Below are positions 16,164 to 25,048 of a stretch of DNA of 45,103 bases, one piece after another (position 1 is the first letter of the stretch; each line of letters starts with the position of its first letter). A program made the translations under genes and the position numbers. The stretch spans positions 1 through 45,103 of the forward strand of contig NZ_NADJ01000010.1 of the NCBI RefSeq assembly GCF_002196705.1, read 5' to 3'. Source of the DNA: Desulfosporosinus sp. FKB. Its GTDB lineage: Bacteria; Bacillota; Desulfitobacteriia; Desulfitobacteriales; Desulfitobacteriaceae. The notes under the pieces are model-generated. The model saw only the letters and a program-made list of their open reading frames with translations, was not told where the DNA came from and did no database searches.

Positions 16164-16529
16164 CTAAATTGTTTTTTCAAGCGCAAGTAGGGGGTCAAAG
16201 TCAGTCAGTTTGCAAATCTCTTTGAAATAAACGAGTAAAATGAAGATTTCGCGGGGTTCTTCAAATTCATCGACATGCTCGATATTAATTTTCTTCTCTT
16301 TAAAGAAACTTATCAAGCTTAACTCTTGGCGTTCTTCCTCGTTAAGTAAATTATACTCCTCGACTAGCTTCAGAAGCTTCGCCTGATTTTCTTCGTTAAC
16401 TTCTATATTCGGGAAACGACAGTTGCTTGAGTTTTCTCCGAAGTATACCATCTCTTTGAGGGATGATTCCGGGAATTTCGTAACATCCCCATGCTCCTCG
16501 GAATTCCAGATTACATATTTTTTTTGCAT
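16164..16529 (-). CDS. Hypothetical acidic protein
   Basis: 121 residues from ATG 16529, behind AAAGGAGA at about 11 nt. It is soluble, acidic and helical, with no signal or TM segment. The core reads EENQAKLLKLVEEYNLLNEEE, and the second half is rich in aromatic and acidic residues. I do not recognise the family. It lies directly upstream of Rpn remnant 2 on the same strand and may once have been its operon partner. The gap 16530-16772 holds no gene. Confidence 0.6.
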   Translation of the reverse strand: MQKKYVIWNSEEHGDVTKFPESSLKEMVYFGENSSNCRFPNIEVNEENQAKLLKLVEEYNLLNEEERQELSLISFFKEKKINIEHVDEFEEPREIFILLVYFKEICKLTDFDPLLALEKTI

Positions 16530-16772
16530 ATTTTAAAAAATCTCCTTTAATGAATGTCAAAATTTATTCCCTATAACTTCATAGCTTTTTCATTTCTAAT
16601 TGTTCTTTTTTTACTTTACCACCTTGATCCGAAATATTTCAATAGCAGTATGTCATAATTACATCCCATATGCTGTTTGATTTTTAGGAGTTTTAGCTGC
16701 ATTATGGCCTCCCAAACAAAAATACCGACGCCCTATTTGGCCATCTTGTAACTTTATAATATAATCCACTTC

Positions 16773-17360
16773 TCAACGTAATTCCTGAGCTTTAATAACT
16801 GACCGAATCGCGTCTACAAATCGGTTCCTACATTCTGCATCTTTAACAATTCTGCTTCTCAAAGCATAACTAATTTCTAACTGTACGCCTTTTCCAGTAC
16901 GTCCTCTATTACAAATATTAGTTGCCCGCTCCCCACGATATTTCTGTTCACAGTCTTTAACAATAAAACCTCGATTTTGTAATTCTATCCGTAACAAAGT
17001 TGTAAATTCCGAATCTAACCCGCCAATCATTAGGAATTCTTCGGTTGAGTTTTTAAGGCCATGAATTGTTAACACGATATACGCTTCATGAAGGGCTTGA
17101 AGCAAAGTTGGTTCATCAAAATTGTGGCTCGTAATATGGAGCTTCCTGACTTCTATATCTCTTATTCCCTCAAATAAATACCAGGCAAAATCTTCTTTTG
17201 CTATCCATTGTGCAATTTCAGAAGTATAGGGCTCAATATTTCCTCCATGTGGAGCAACGACTAAAACTTGATGCCAATTTTGGCTAACCTTTATCCGATA
17301 ATCCCGATCCTCTTGTTCATGCAACTGTAACTCCCGGAAATTCGAATAAGTATCTGGCAT
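16773..17360 (-). CDS. Poly-gamma-glutamate hydrolase family protein (DUF867)
   Basis: 195 residues from ATG 17360. The VVAPHGGNIEPYTSEIA motif near residue 35 is the zinc-binding His/Glu signature of phage PghP and Bacillus YmaC/YjqB/YndL poly-gamma-glutamate hydrolases. A second His lies in LTIHGLKN near 98, and a late Glu in GVQLEISYALR is also conserved in the family. Length fits the family. No secretion signal is visible, as in many phage and prophage members. The role would be cleavage of gamma-linked glutamate polymers; the in vivo substrate is inferred. Confidence 0.85.
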   Translation of the reverse strand: MPDTYSNFRELQLHEQEDRDYRIKVSQNWHQVLVVAPHGGNIEPYTSEIAQWIAKEDFAWYLFEGIRDIEVRKLHITSHNFDEPTLLQALHEAYIVLTIHGLKNSTEEFLMIGGLDSEFTTLLRIELQNRGFIVKDCEQKYRGERATNICNRGRTGKGVQLEISYALRSRIVKDAECRNRFVDAIRSVIKAQELR

Positions 17361-17410
17361 TGTTTCCTCCCATGTTTCTCTAGTAATCAGATATGCAGGA
17401 GATAAGATTC

Positions 17411-17584
17411 CTAGATCATCGTAATTAATCTATTGAAAACTTCAAAAAATTCTTTTTCCACGCCAAGAAAATCTCTCAAAGAGAAATCTGGTTCCGTTGC
17501 TTTATCTGGTGGAACATCAAATATCGGAAAATCTATTTGCTTAAGTTCTTCCTCCGATAAGTCACCAAGCCAAACCTTACATAG
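17411..17584 (-). pseudogene. Coding-like 3' remnant of an unidentified gene
   Basis: An open minus-strand frame of 57 codons reads KVWLGDLSEEELKQIDFPIF and later LRDFLGVEKEFFEVFNRL to a TAG at 17411-17413. It begins directly after a stop and has no start codon or ribosome binding site. Composition is protein-like. It is probably the tail of a lost gene. The family is not recognised. Confidence 0.4.
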
Positions 17585-17655
17585 TCAAATATGTTATCAA
17601 TTATACCACTGTACTTAGACAAATTGTTGTTCACGTCTCCCGTTTTTGCCTACAT

Positions 17656-17686
17656 AAGTAAAATCCAGAGCAACACGCCCTGGATT
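17656..17686 (-). terminator. Probable terminator of the DUF92 gene
   Basis: Minus-strand AATCCAG / CTGGATT (7-bp stem, 11-nt loop) is followed by TTTTAC, about 70 bp beyond the DUF92 stop codon. Confidence 0.5.
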
Positions 17687-17754
17687 ACATCCCCGCAAAG
17701 CCGTTTAGATTATTTGGTTTTTAACCCCGCTCTCGCAGGTTTGAAAGAAGTTCA

Positions 17755-18573
17755 TTACAAAAAAGTTATAGCACAATATGCAAGACCTGCAGCCACTAGG
17801 GAGCTTACGAAATTGACCATATCATTACCGAAAAATTCAAAGCCTTTTACCTTCTTGTTTTTCACTCTACCGTCGGCTCTTTTTTCCGTGAGCTTCCCGG
17901 TACTGTCAACATAGGCGGGTTGGAAAAGCAACCCTAAGGCACTGTCTATAGCAGCCCCTGCAAATCCAAATATCGCAATAATTGTACAATTCCTTATCAG
18001 TTCAAGGAAAGGAAAATGTACAAACATAAATATTGTATATATTCCAGCAATAAACAAAGCACCGCAAGCACTTGCAAACAATCCAAGGAATGTCACCCCA
18101 CCAGACATGCCTTTTTGTACAGGCTTTAAATTTATAATGGAAAATGGGGTTGCCTTACTCATAATACCGATTTCCGAAGCCCATGAGTCAGCATTACAGG
18201 CTGCTATTGCTACAAAATATGCTACGTAAAGCTGTTTATCAGGCATCAGGAAATGAGCTGCTGCAATGATAAATGCAGCCCCACCGTTGGCTAAGACCTG
18301 AACATGGTCTCTGTTTCCTCCCTTTTCATACAATGCCTTTTCGAGCTCTTCTTTCTCCTTTGCACGAAATTTTGTAAAAAAGCTGGAGGCTATAAAGAAT
18401 CCTAACAAAGCAGCCAAGAAAGGAATACCACCAGAACTATAAATCCCAACAGTCAGGAAAAGGGCAAAAACAGCCCCCAAAAGTGTGAGTGCCTTCGCTT
18501 TGTATGCCAAAATACAAATTGCTATAATGCTGACAATTACTGAAATATCTATCCAAAGAGTATCAAAAAGCAT
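17755..18573 (-). CDS. DUF92 family integral membrane protein
   Basis: 272 residues from ATG 18573, behind GGAAGAAA. There are about seven TM helices. The conserved family block ACNADSWASEIGIMSK lies near residue 130, followed by LKPVQKGMSGGVTFLG. The DUF92 family (TIGR00297) includes plant VTE6 phytyl-phosphate kinase, so a CTP-dependent lipid-alcohol kinase role is possible. This is family knowledge and not shown for this protein. It is one gene downstream of the small Cys-rich protein gene on the same strand, 27 bp apart. Confidence 0.88.
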   Translation of the reverse strand: MLFDTLWIDISVIVSIIAICILAYKAKALTLLGAVFALFLTVGIYSSGGIPFLAALLGFFIASSFFTKFRAKEKEELEKALYEKGGNRDHVQVLANGGAAFIIAAAHFLMPDKQLYVAYFVAIAACNADSWASEIGIMSKATPFSIINLKPVQKGMSGGVTFLGLFASACGALFIAGIYTIFMFVHFPFLELIRNCTIIAIFGFAGAAIDSALGLLFQPAYVDSTGKLTEKRADGRVKNKKVKGFEFFGNDMVNFVSSLVAAGLAYCAITFL

Positions 18574-18600
18574 TTTCTTCCAGAACCTTTTTAGTTTATT

Positions 18601-18837
18601 CTAGCATAAAGAAAGATATGGGCTGTACACCTCTTTGTCAACTGAAATGAAGTCAGGTCCCAATCCAGGGTTCTTCTCAGCCACACTTCGCCCAATCACC
18701 CGTAATACATTCGGTGCATTCTCCGATATGTAACAGTTTGTTCCGGCACACTGGGCATTGATCATGGCAATTAACCATTCTTCACAGGGTTCCGTACAAT
18801 AGGATTTCCTACTACACTTAGCACAGACATCTCTCAT
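18601..18837 (-). CDS. Small cysteine-rich protein, hypothetical
   Basis: 78 residues from ATG 18837, behind AGAGGCGA. The N-terminal half has Cys at about 5, 8, 14, 18, 30 and 35 (CAKCSRKSYC, TEPCEEW), which suggests a zinc or iron-sulfur site. The C-terminal half has no cysteine until the last residue. I do not recognise the family. It is probably co-transcribed with the DUF92 gene. Confidence 0.6.
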   Translation of the reverse strand: MRDVCAKCSRKSYCTEPCEEWLIAMINAQCAGTNCYISENAPNVLRVIGRSVAEKNPGLGPDFISVDKEVYSPYLSLC

Positions 18838-18940
18838 TTTAATCGCCTCTTAGCACATATACTTGGTATATATAGAACTATTGTTCCTATTACATCCACT
18901 TTCCGTTCGAATATCAATCATTTCTTACGTAAGAGTATAT

Positions 18941-18988
18941 ATCAACCCTCACCGTCAAAAGATGATGAGGGTTGATTACTGTTTTTGA
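18941..18988. terminator. Terminator-like hairpin
   Basis: ATCAACCCTCA and TGAGGGTTGAT form a perfect 11-bp stem with a 14-nt loop, followed by TACTGTTTTT on the plus strand. It lies between two divergent genes, so either it ends an unseen plus-strand transcript or it is a regulatory structure. Confidence 0.55.
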
Positions 18989-19107
18989 AATACATCACCT
19001 ACTTAAAGGCACAAATTCCCTGCATTTAAATTTTCGTATAGGAAATTCTAAAATCATTGAAGTATTAGTTTAGAAAAAGAACGGCGTTTTCTTTACGAAA
19101 GAGGTTA

Positions 19108-19615
19108 ATGATATACGAAAAATTGATAACTCTATGGTAGCTGGATTATTGGGTGGATTAATTGGTGTCATGTGTATGGACATTTCGAATTTCATATTAT
19201 GGCGTAATAAGACAACAGAGGGTCTTTACGGTCATATTGCAGGATCAATGATTATGAAACCATCCAAACTTAATAAGACGAGTAATTTCCTACTTGGGCA
19301 GGTATTTCATATGACAGTTGGATCATGTTTAGGGGTTGGTATGTCTCAAATATTGAAGCGATTTGATAAAGATAATTACATAATTAAAGGGGGTCTTTTT
19401 TCAGTAGTTGTATGGGCGGTTTTCTTTATAATTTCGGACAAAAAATGAATTTCTTTCGAATGAATCCTCGCCTAACAAAAAGTGGTTATGCATCGATTTG
19501 GCACCATCTCATTTATGGACTTGCGACCTCAAAGGCTATAGTTACTCTATCTGCTCCAAATGTTTTTCCTGAAAAAGAACCTATTAATACTCAAGACAAA
19601 AGGCTAGTACACTGA
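19108..19615 (+). pseudogene. Frameshifted membrane protein gene (YagU/DUF1440-like)
   Basis: The central frame (19134-19448) reads VAGLLGGLIGVMCMDISNFI and ends WAVFFIIS. A second frame continues from about 19412 with LYNFGQKMNFFRMNPRLT and IWHHLIYGLATSKAIV. The joined product looks like a four-helix membrane protein with a conserved HH-x-IYGL segment. A good start (ATG 19108 behind GAGG) lies in yet another frame, reading MIYEKLIT and then a stop, so two frameshifts are needed to restore one protein of about 165 residues. This is either a decayed gene or sequencing error at T- and A-runs. Confidence 0.65.
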
Positions 19616-19620
19616 GAGGG

Positions 19621-20463
19621 TTAAGGTAACATACTGTAGCCATACCTTACTTTCCAAAGATAATACTTTTCAAACATTAGTTTGCAAACATCATAAAAGG
19701 GATTTGGTATCACTATGGAAAACTTTCGAGGTTTAAGTAAACTATCTGTTATACTCAGCATTTCTTTGTCACCGGCATCCATTATGCAAATGTCCGGTAT
19801 TTTACTCATCGGCTTCGCCTCTAACTTAGTTTTTCCATTTATTAATCTCACTATATTTTCCGTTGCAGTTTTGGCGGATTCATCTGCTGCATATCCCGTC
19901 TTCGGTACACCAATGGGTACTGGAGTTCTAAATTTAACGGGAAGATCTGCAGCAATGCCAACTCCAAAAATATTTGAGTATTGTGTATGTTGGTACGTAT
20001 TGTGAACAGGTATAAAGGCATCTGTAGTACCTAATTCGATAGAATCTCTGACGACCTTAGCGCCTTTAAACATTGGCATAATCATCGAAAACTTGTAGGG
20101 GATGCTTTGCCCGCTTTTAAGAACTATGTTTTTGCTCGAAACCTCTTGGATTTCCGCGTTCGTGATATAGTTTATCCTAAACATAGGTAACAGTTTTTTA
20201 AGAATGAAGTTACTTCCAGTGATGCCGCCTATGCCCAAGTGCCCTAAGAAGGGCTCAGGGGTAATAAAGGTAATGTTGACTTTCTTTCGTATACCCAAAT
20301 CACGACATCGCTTTTCAAGGTTAAACATGAATTCGTAAGCGGGACCAGTACATTGAGAGCCTTGAGTGACGCCAACCACTACGGGACCCGGGTCTTTAAT
20401 AAATTCTAACCAGCGTTTTCTAGTTTCCAGCGCCGTTTCTGGAGTGACGATAAACGACAACAT
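19621..20463 (-). pseudogene. C-terminal part of a frameshifted sulfide:quinone-reductase-like flavoprotein
   Basis: 280 residues. The sequence continues the flavoprotein begun at 20824. LETRKRWLEFIKDPGPVVVG and the TQGSQCTGPAYEFMFNL motif are typical of sulfide:quinone oxidoreductase/NDH-2-like proteins, with a conserved Cys in the re-face NAD/FAD region. Later segments contain a GVGIAADLP FAD-contact loop and a C-terminal amphipathic tail (FEKYYLWKVRYGYS) suited to membrane attachment. It is in a different frame from the N-terminal part, with which it overlaps by 44 bp, so a single frameshift near 20430-20460 would restore a protein of about 400 residues. Confidence 0.78.
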
Positions 20464-20824
20464 TGCTATTTAAACTTAAACCTGTTATTTGATCAAAGAT
20501 CCATTCAGGGCCAGTTGCAATGATTAAATAATCATACTCAAAGTCTTTGTCGCCACATCGGATAAACCTATCTTTCGCTAATATTTCAGTGATTTCACTA
20601 CATATGAATTGAACCCTTGCTTTCGCCGCTAAAGGTTTTAAAGGTACCGTAATATCCTTGAGTTGCCTCTTCCCAAAGGGGAGCCATATGAGCGAAGGAA
20701 CAAACAAGAAATTGGGTGATTTAGAAAACATGATAATCTCATGTCCATGACCTAATTTTCGTCTGAGTTCTAATGCACTTGTGAGACCCGCGAAGTTACC
20801 ACCTATCACGATAATCCTAGCCAC
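20420..20824 (-). pseudogene. N-terminal part of the same frameshifted flavoprotein
   Basis: 134 residues starting MARIIVIGGNFAGLTSALEL, the Rossmann dinucleotide-binding motif for FAD. An ATG-type motif (LIIATGPEW) lies near residue 105. The natural sequence should pass from FDQITGLSLN into the LETRKRW frame, but here it runs on as YRHSRNGAGN to a stop. On family knowledge the intact enzyme would pass electrons from sulfide or NADH to quinone at the membrane surface. Whether the frameshift is real must be checked in reads. Confidence 0.78.
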
Positions 20825-21130
20825 AGTTTTTCCACCTTAGTTTCGAAGCGACTATGCCTTTCATTATTTTTGTTGGTATCCGGCATCTATACTTCGTCAA
20901 TCAATGTTGAATCTGATAATAACATTGATTTTAGTATGTGAATTATAAAAGATAAAATTCAGTTCTGCTACAATTACCAATAAGATTATTGTTTTGAGAG
21001 AAACTTCCAAAAGGTAACCCTACCAGTTCAATTTCTCGTCAAAATTGATACGCATTGTACATGAAAATTCAGGTGTACTTGAAGGATCCAAAGGTTCCTC
21101 GCTCGGTCCGATACAAGATTGTGTTTAACA

Positions 21131-21391
21131 CTAGGTGTGTATATCCGCTTTTGTCACCATTTTATGTATTTTATTGTAGTCCTCACCTATATACTGTGGT
21201 AAAAGCGAGACCAAAAGCACTTTTAGCTCCGTTAGATTATTGGCTCTACATTTTTCACGCTGTTGTAACTCGTTCAACTCGTCATCAATATCAACCAATT
21301 CGGTTCTATATTTTGCACGATTTTCATTTTTGTGGTTTAAATTTCTTACTAATTCTACCCATCGTATTAATAGAATTTCTGAACGAGTCAT
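21131..21391 (-). CDS. Small coiled-coil protein, hypothetical
   Basis: 86 residues from ATG 21391 behind GAAAGGAAGGA, a strong site that favours this strand over the overlapping plus-strand frame. It is highly charged and helical (ENRAKYRTELVDIDDELNEL), so probably a short coiled coil. There is no recognisable family. The gaps 20825-21130 and 21392-21544 hold no convincing gene. Confidence 0.6.
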   Translation of the reverse strand: MTRSEILLIRWVELVRNLNHKNENRAKYRTELVDIDDELNELQQREKCRANNLTELKVLLVSLLPQYIGEDYNKIHKMVTKADIHT

Positions 21392-21544
21392 TTAGATCCT
21401 TCCTTTCTATTTAACTTAAGCAGCATAATCAAGAATTGTATTTAAAGAAGAGATTAAATTTTCGAATTCTAATCTTTCTGCCATTCAATTTACGACACGA
21501 AAAAATCCAAACATGTGATATTTGAATTACTTAGCTTTCATAAT

Positions 21545-21590
21545 AAAGAAAAGTATCTTGGACATTGCGTTCGTAGATACTTTTCTTCTT
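21545..21590 (-). terminator. Terminator of the decarboxylase operon
   Basis: Minus strand: AAGAAAAGTATCT pairs with AGATACTTTTCTT over 13 bp, followed by TATTATG, immediately after the UbiX-type stop codon at 21597. Confidence 0.8.
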
Positions 21591-21596
21591 TACGAA

Positions 21597-22181
21597 TTAC
21601 GGCAACAATGTTGTGACATGTCCCTCGCCGGCCCAAGGCTTAAAACCACTGTGTTCAAGCCCAAACTGCCTTAATATCTTGCCGGTTATATGATTTATCT
21701 GATCGTGGATAGTCTGGGGATAATTGTAGAACGTCAAGACCGGTGGAATAATTGTACATCCCAAATCAGCTGCTGCAAGGAGGTTTTTTAAATGAATTCT
21801 GTTAAAAGGAGCTTCTCTTGGGACGAGAACAATACGACGGTTCTCCTTAAGGCATACATCGGCCGCCCTGACAAGTAAATTATCTGCATACCCTTGGACA
21901 ACAGCGGACAGGGTCTTCATGCTGCAAGGAATAATAATCATGCCGTCAGTCGTAAAGGAACCACTGGCAATTGATGCTGCCATGTTTTTAACGTCATAAT
22001 AATAATCGGCCATTGCTATTAACTCTTCCATTTTCAAATCAGTTTCAAGGCTTAACGTCTTCTGAGCTCCGTCCGATATTACCAAATGAGTCTCACACTC
22101 GGGTTGAGACTGAAGTGCCCTTAATAATTCAACACCCAGTATAGCCCCGCTGGCTCCAGATAGCCCAACGATTATCTTCAT
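21597..22181 (-). CDS. UbiX/Pad1-family flavin prenyltransferase (decarboxylase subunit B)
   Basis: 194 residues from ATG 22181, behind AGAAGGGAGG at 8 nt; the frame upstream to 22241 is not needed. The N-terminal KIIVGLSGASGAILGVELL is the FMN-binding signature. A mid-protein IIIPCSMKTLSAVVQGYADN and the later VPREAPFNRIHLKNL match the prenyl-phosphate/FMN pocket of UbiX. The enzyme makes prenylated FMN, the cofactor of the UbiD-type partner encoded two genes upstream. In Bacillus and Clostridia this protein is called subunit B of hydroxyarylic acid decarboxylase. Confidence 0.93.
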   Translation of the reverse strand: MKIIVGLSGASGAILGVELLRALQSQPECETHLVISDGAQKTLSLETDLKMEELIAMADYYYDVKNMAASIASGSFTTDGMIIIPCSMKTLSAVVQGYADNLLVRAADVCLKENRRIVLVPREAPFNRIHLKNLLAAADLGCTIIPPVLTFYNYPQTIHDQINHITGKILRQFGLEHSGFKPWAGEGHVTTLLP

Positions 22182-22303
22182 TATAATTACCTCCCTTCTC
22201 GGTTGATCAGGTTCCATAAGAAATATATCTATTTTAACCATCTTGCTTAGTAGTGGGGATACTCTTCAACATTAACTAATAATGCTTCAAACAAACTATC
22301 AAG

Positions 22304-22528
22304 CTACTTCTTAAGGTTTGGGATGGGGGGTATTATTTCAAGTGACGGTATTTCCTCAGGTTTAATTTTAAATCTCTTATCATACTTAACAGGGTCTGTT
22401 ATGTCCTCACTTTCGGTCGATCTCCAGGAGAAGTTACATGTATTGCAGAAATAAACTTCCCATACATTGCCAACCGGAGATTGGACCATTAAGTCGACCG
22501 TGTCCGAATCACATCTTGGACAAATCAT
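22304..22528 (-). CDS. Non-oxidative hydroxyarylic acid decarboxylase subunit D
   Basis: 74 residues. There are two CxxC pairs (CPRCDSDTV and CNTCNFSW) separated by a QSPVGNVWEVYF stretch, followed by RSTESE and a Pro-rich tail. This matches the small VdcD/BsdD/ShdD subunit that accompanies UbiD-type phenolic acid decarboxylases in Gram-positive bacteria. It starts 4 bp after the UbiD stop, so it is in the same operon. The paired cysteines suggest a zinc ribbon. Confidence 0.9.
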   Translation of the reverse strand: MICPRCDSDTVDLMVQSPVGNVWEVYFCNTCNFSWRSTESEDITDPVKYDKRFKIKPEEIPSLEIIPPIPNLKK

Positions 22529-22532
22529 GTCA

Positions 22533-23954
22533 TTACCGCCCTCCCATATTTCTTACAGTGTTTTTCAGATAGTTGGTCCAATAGTCAGTTTTTACGGGCA
22601 CATCCAAAAGTTCGGTTTCTCTTCCTACATCCGGGGCAACCGGGGTAGTGGCATCTATTATAAGCTTGGTGTGCATCCCGGCCGGTTCTGATGATGGATC
22701 CAGCGGCATGCCAGGTGCCCATGGTATGAGGATCACGTCTTTCGAAGGCCGAACTCTGGTAGTTAAGGCCCACATGACCTGCGGCAGGTTAAATGGGTCA
22801 ACAAATTCATCCACAATGATGACTATTTTGGAATAGGGCATACCGTGAGGCGTTGACAAAAGCCTCATAGCCACTGCCTTGCCATATCCGCCTAACCGTG
22901 ATTTGGTGGAGACAATTACCCCTATTCCATGAGTGTACATGGCATTAACAGCTACCACTTCGGGAAAATCCCTTTTGAGCTGTCTGAATAGAGGAATACT
23001 GGTGTTTAAGGCCATTAGATAATCAATCTCCGTCCAGGGCATGCCCAGATAGAGGTTTTCAAATATGGGGTTTGCTCTATGGGTAATGGTGTGAATTTTT
23101 ATTTCTGGCTGGAGTCTGGCTCCGGAATAACTGCCCGGAAACTCACCAAAAGGTCCCTCAATATGTCGTTCTCTGGGTATGATGTACCCTTCCAGAATTA
23201 TTTCGCTGCGGGCAGGAATATCAAGACCAGCCACTTCACTTTTGGTAAGCTCGATTGGTTCTCCTTTCAGTGCTCCAGCAAAGGCATATTCCGATTGAAC
23301 GTATTCAATTGGAGTACTGGCCATAAAGCTGAGAACGGGATCATTGCCCAGGCAAATAGCAATAGGCAGCGGTTGATTCAGTTCTTCCGCCTTCCTTAAA
23401 TGAATTGCGATGTCATGGAAAGGCAACGGTTGAATACTCAGCCGGTCTTTTCCTTGGACTTGAATTCTGTATATTCCTACATTTTCTTTATCAACGTTGT
23501 CAGGCTCATCCAGATCTTTGCTGACGACTAAGGCTTTGGATAGATAGAACCCGCCATCAAATTTGTTAATACGAAACAGGGGAAGCAATTCAAAAAGGTT
23601 GATCCCCTCCGTGATTTTGATTTCTTTGCATGGAGCATCCTTAACCCATACGGGTTTTACCGGATAGTCAGACCATAATTTATCGAGAGTAAAAAATTGA
23701 TCCTGTATCGAGGTATCCTTAGGCAAGCCGAGCATGAGTGCATGGTTCTGCCACGAACCATGCACATTTAAAACCACACTGTTTTTATATCCAGTTACCT
23801 TTTCCACCAGCACAGCTGGGCCGTTATCCAAATTGGGAGCAGCCCTTCCTATGGCGCTTAAATCAGGTTCCGGCATAAGCTCTTCTTCTATTCTTACTAA
23901 CTGGTTTTCTTGCTCCAAGAGGGCTAAAAATTCACGTAAATCTTTATAAGCCAC
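22533..23954 (-). CDS. UbiD-family decarboxylase (hydroxyarylic acid decarboxylase subunit C)
   Basis: 473 residues from GTG 23954 (protein start AYKDLREFLALLEQENQLVR), where such proteins normally begin; the longer frame to 24005 is not conserved-looking. The ERHIEGPFGEFPGSYSG block near residue 270 is the UbiD signature holding catalytic Glu residues. The C-terminal VDPFNLPQVMWALTTRVRP and a late PVKTDYW are also typical. With subunits D and B it should reversibly decarboxylate hydroxybenzoate-type acids or vanillate using prenylated FMN. Gene order here is C-D-B, not the Bacillus order B-C-D. Confidence 0.94.
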   Translation of the reverse strand: MAYKDLREFLALLEQENQLVRIEEELMPEPDLSAIGRAAPNLDNGPAVLVEKVTGYKNSVVLNVHGSWQNHALMLGLPKDTSIQDQFFTLDKLWSDYPVKPVWVKDAPCKEIKITEGINLFELLPLFRINKFDGGFYLSKALVVSKDLDEPDNVDKENVGIYRIQVQGKDRLSIQPLPFHDIAIHLRKAEELNQPLPIAICLGNDPVLSFMASTPIEYVQSEYAFAGALKGEPIELTKSEVAGLDIPARSEIILEGYIIPRERHIEGPFGEFPGSYSGARLQPEIKIHTITHRANPIFENLYLGMPWTEIDYLMALNTSIPLFRQLKRDFPEVVAVNAMYTHGIGVIVSTKSRLGGYGKAVAMRLLSTPHGMPYSKIVIIVDEFVDPFNLPQVMWALTTRVRPSKDVILIPWAPGMPLDPSSEPAGMHTKLIIDATTPVAPDVGRETELLDVPVKTDYWTNYLKNTVRNMGGR

Positions 23955-24031
23955 AATATCACTTCTTTCAAGATCGATTATGAAATCAGTTTTCCCAAGA
24001 AACAAATCTTGAATATTAATTCATAAATGCC

Positions 24032-24057
24032 GGGCAACGGGTTTCTACCCATTGCCC
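24032..24057 (-). repeat. Hairpin between permease and UbiD genes
   Basis: Minus-strand GGGCAATGGG and CCCGTTGCCC form a 10-bp stem (one U-G pair) with a 6-nt loop. There is no T-run. It could attenuate or end transcription after the acetate permease gene, or act as a leader structure for the decarboxylase genes. The 252-bp gap shows no clear promoter. Confidence 0.5.
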
Positions 24058-24206
24058 CAAGCATAAGGGGGATTAAGGTTTTTGAGTTCGAACATTATAC
24101 CGTGCGCATTAAAACAAACCTTTCTTATCACACATGTATTATTTACTCTGCGATCTGGGGAGGTACCCATTACCTTCCCGGTAACATCTTTAAGGGAACA
24201 AAGAAA

Positions 24207-24851
24207 TTATGCTCTCGGGACTCCAGTATTCCCTCTTGGCGTATGACCACTCAGAATTGGACCTGGATTAGGTATCACTTCCCTTTCAAAAGCCCAGTTT
24301 ATACAAATGACACCAGACCACCAGAGGCCTAAACAACCGGCTATAAGAGACAGCCAGGCGGCAATAGGGGCACAAATAGCTGGAGAAACCCAATCTAATT
24401 TCATTAGAGTAATGAAAATCGATGAGGTAATCATAGCCATCATAATCAGATTCAAGTATAAAGGAGTGCGTTTGAAAAACGCCGGCGACCATAGTATTTG
24501 AGCAAGGGTCAGGCCAATCCATCCCCAGCCTTCAATTGTACCGTCAAATTTTAAACCAGCATGCCCGCCGAAATATTCCATCAGCATGGCAAGACCCGTT
24601 GCCAACATAAAATAGCCACTAAACCAGGTAAACAGGTTCCCTCCCAAAATATTATTAATGCGCAATTCAATGATTCCTACCACTATCTGAATAACAAAAC
24701 CACCCAACAGCCACATAGCAAATATTGGCAGGCAGGTTGGTGCCACTCTTCCAGAAAGAAGGGCAAAAAACATGATTAAAGTTGTTCCTAACGCGACTAA
24801 ACCGGCTGGACTAGGGTTGGCAAATGCTGAATCTTGGTGTTCGCCTGACAT
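24207..24851 (-). CDS. Acetate/succinate permease, GPR1/FUN34/YaaH (SatP) family
   Basis: 214 residues from ATG 24851, directly behind GGGAGGAGAGATTTT; the open frame continuing to 25004 has no matching site. The N-terminal ANPSPAGLVALGTT is the family NPxPxGL-type signature, and about six TM helices follow. The C-terminal ending is hydrophilic. Known members move acetate and related small monocarboxylates by proton symport. Its position between the beta-oxidation genes and the UbiD set suggests uptake or release of a small acid handled by these enzymes. Confidence 0.87.
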   Translation of the reverse strand: MSGEHQDSAFANPSPAGLVALGTTLIMFFALLSGRVAPTCLPIFAMWLLGGFVIQIVVGIIELRINNILGGNLFTWFSGYFMLATGLAMLMEYFGGHAGLKFDGTIEGWGWIGLTLAQILWSPAFFKRTPLYLNLIMMAMITSSIFITLMKLDWVSPAICAPIAAWLSLIAGCLGLWWSGVICINWAFEREVIPNPGPILSGHTPRGNTGVPRA

Positions 24852-25048
24852 AAAATCTCTCCTCCCAATAATAACGTTTGGCCTATAATTAACTAGTAGT
24901 CGTCTGAGGGCATCTCTTGACTCTTTTCCCTCTAAGCGCTGCTTATTTTTTAAGGCAGTACCACTCAATCCCCCAAGATATGCCAGTTGTTGCGAGCAAT
25001 CCACCTTTATCCAGCCAAGTTTAGATAAGACATCGCTTCAATCCCCTA

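Noticed and set aside
21055-21414. A 119-codon plus-strand frame
   Set aside because: It is antisense to the minus-strand gene at 21131-21391, which has a strong GAAAGGAAGGA site and normal protein composition; this frame has neither.
24969-24987. A sigma-54-like site ahead of the acetate permease gene (minus strand TGGCATATCTTGGGG)
   Set aside because: The -24 half is acceptable, but the -12 half has GGGG in place of TTGC, so the invariant GC is missing.
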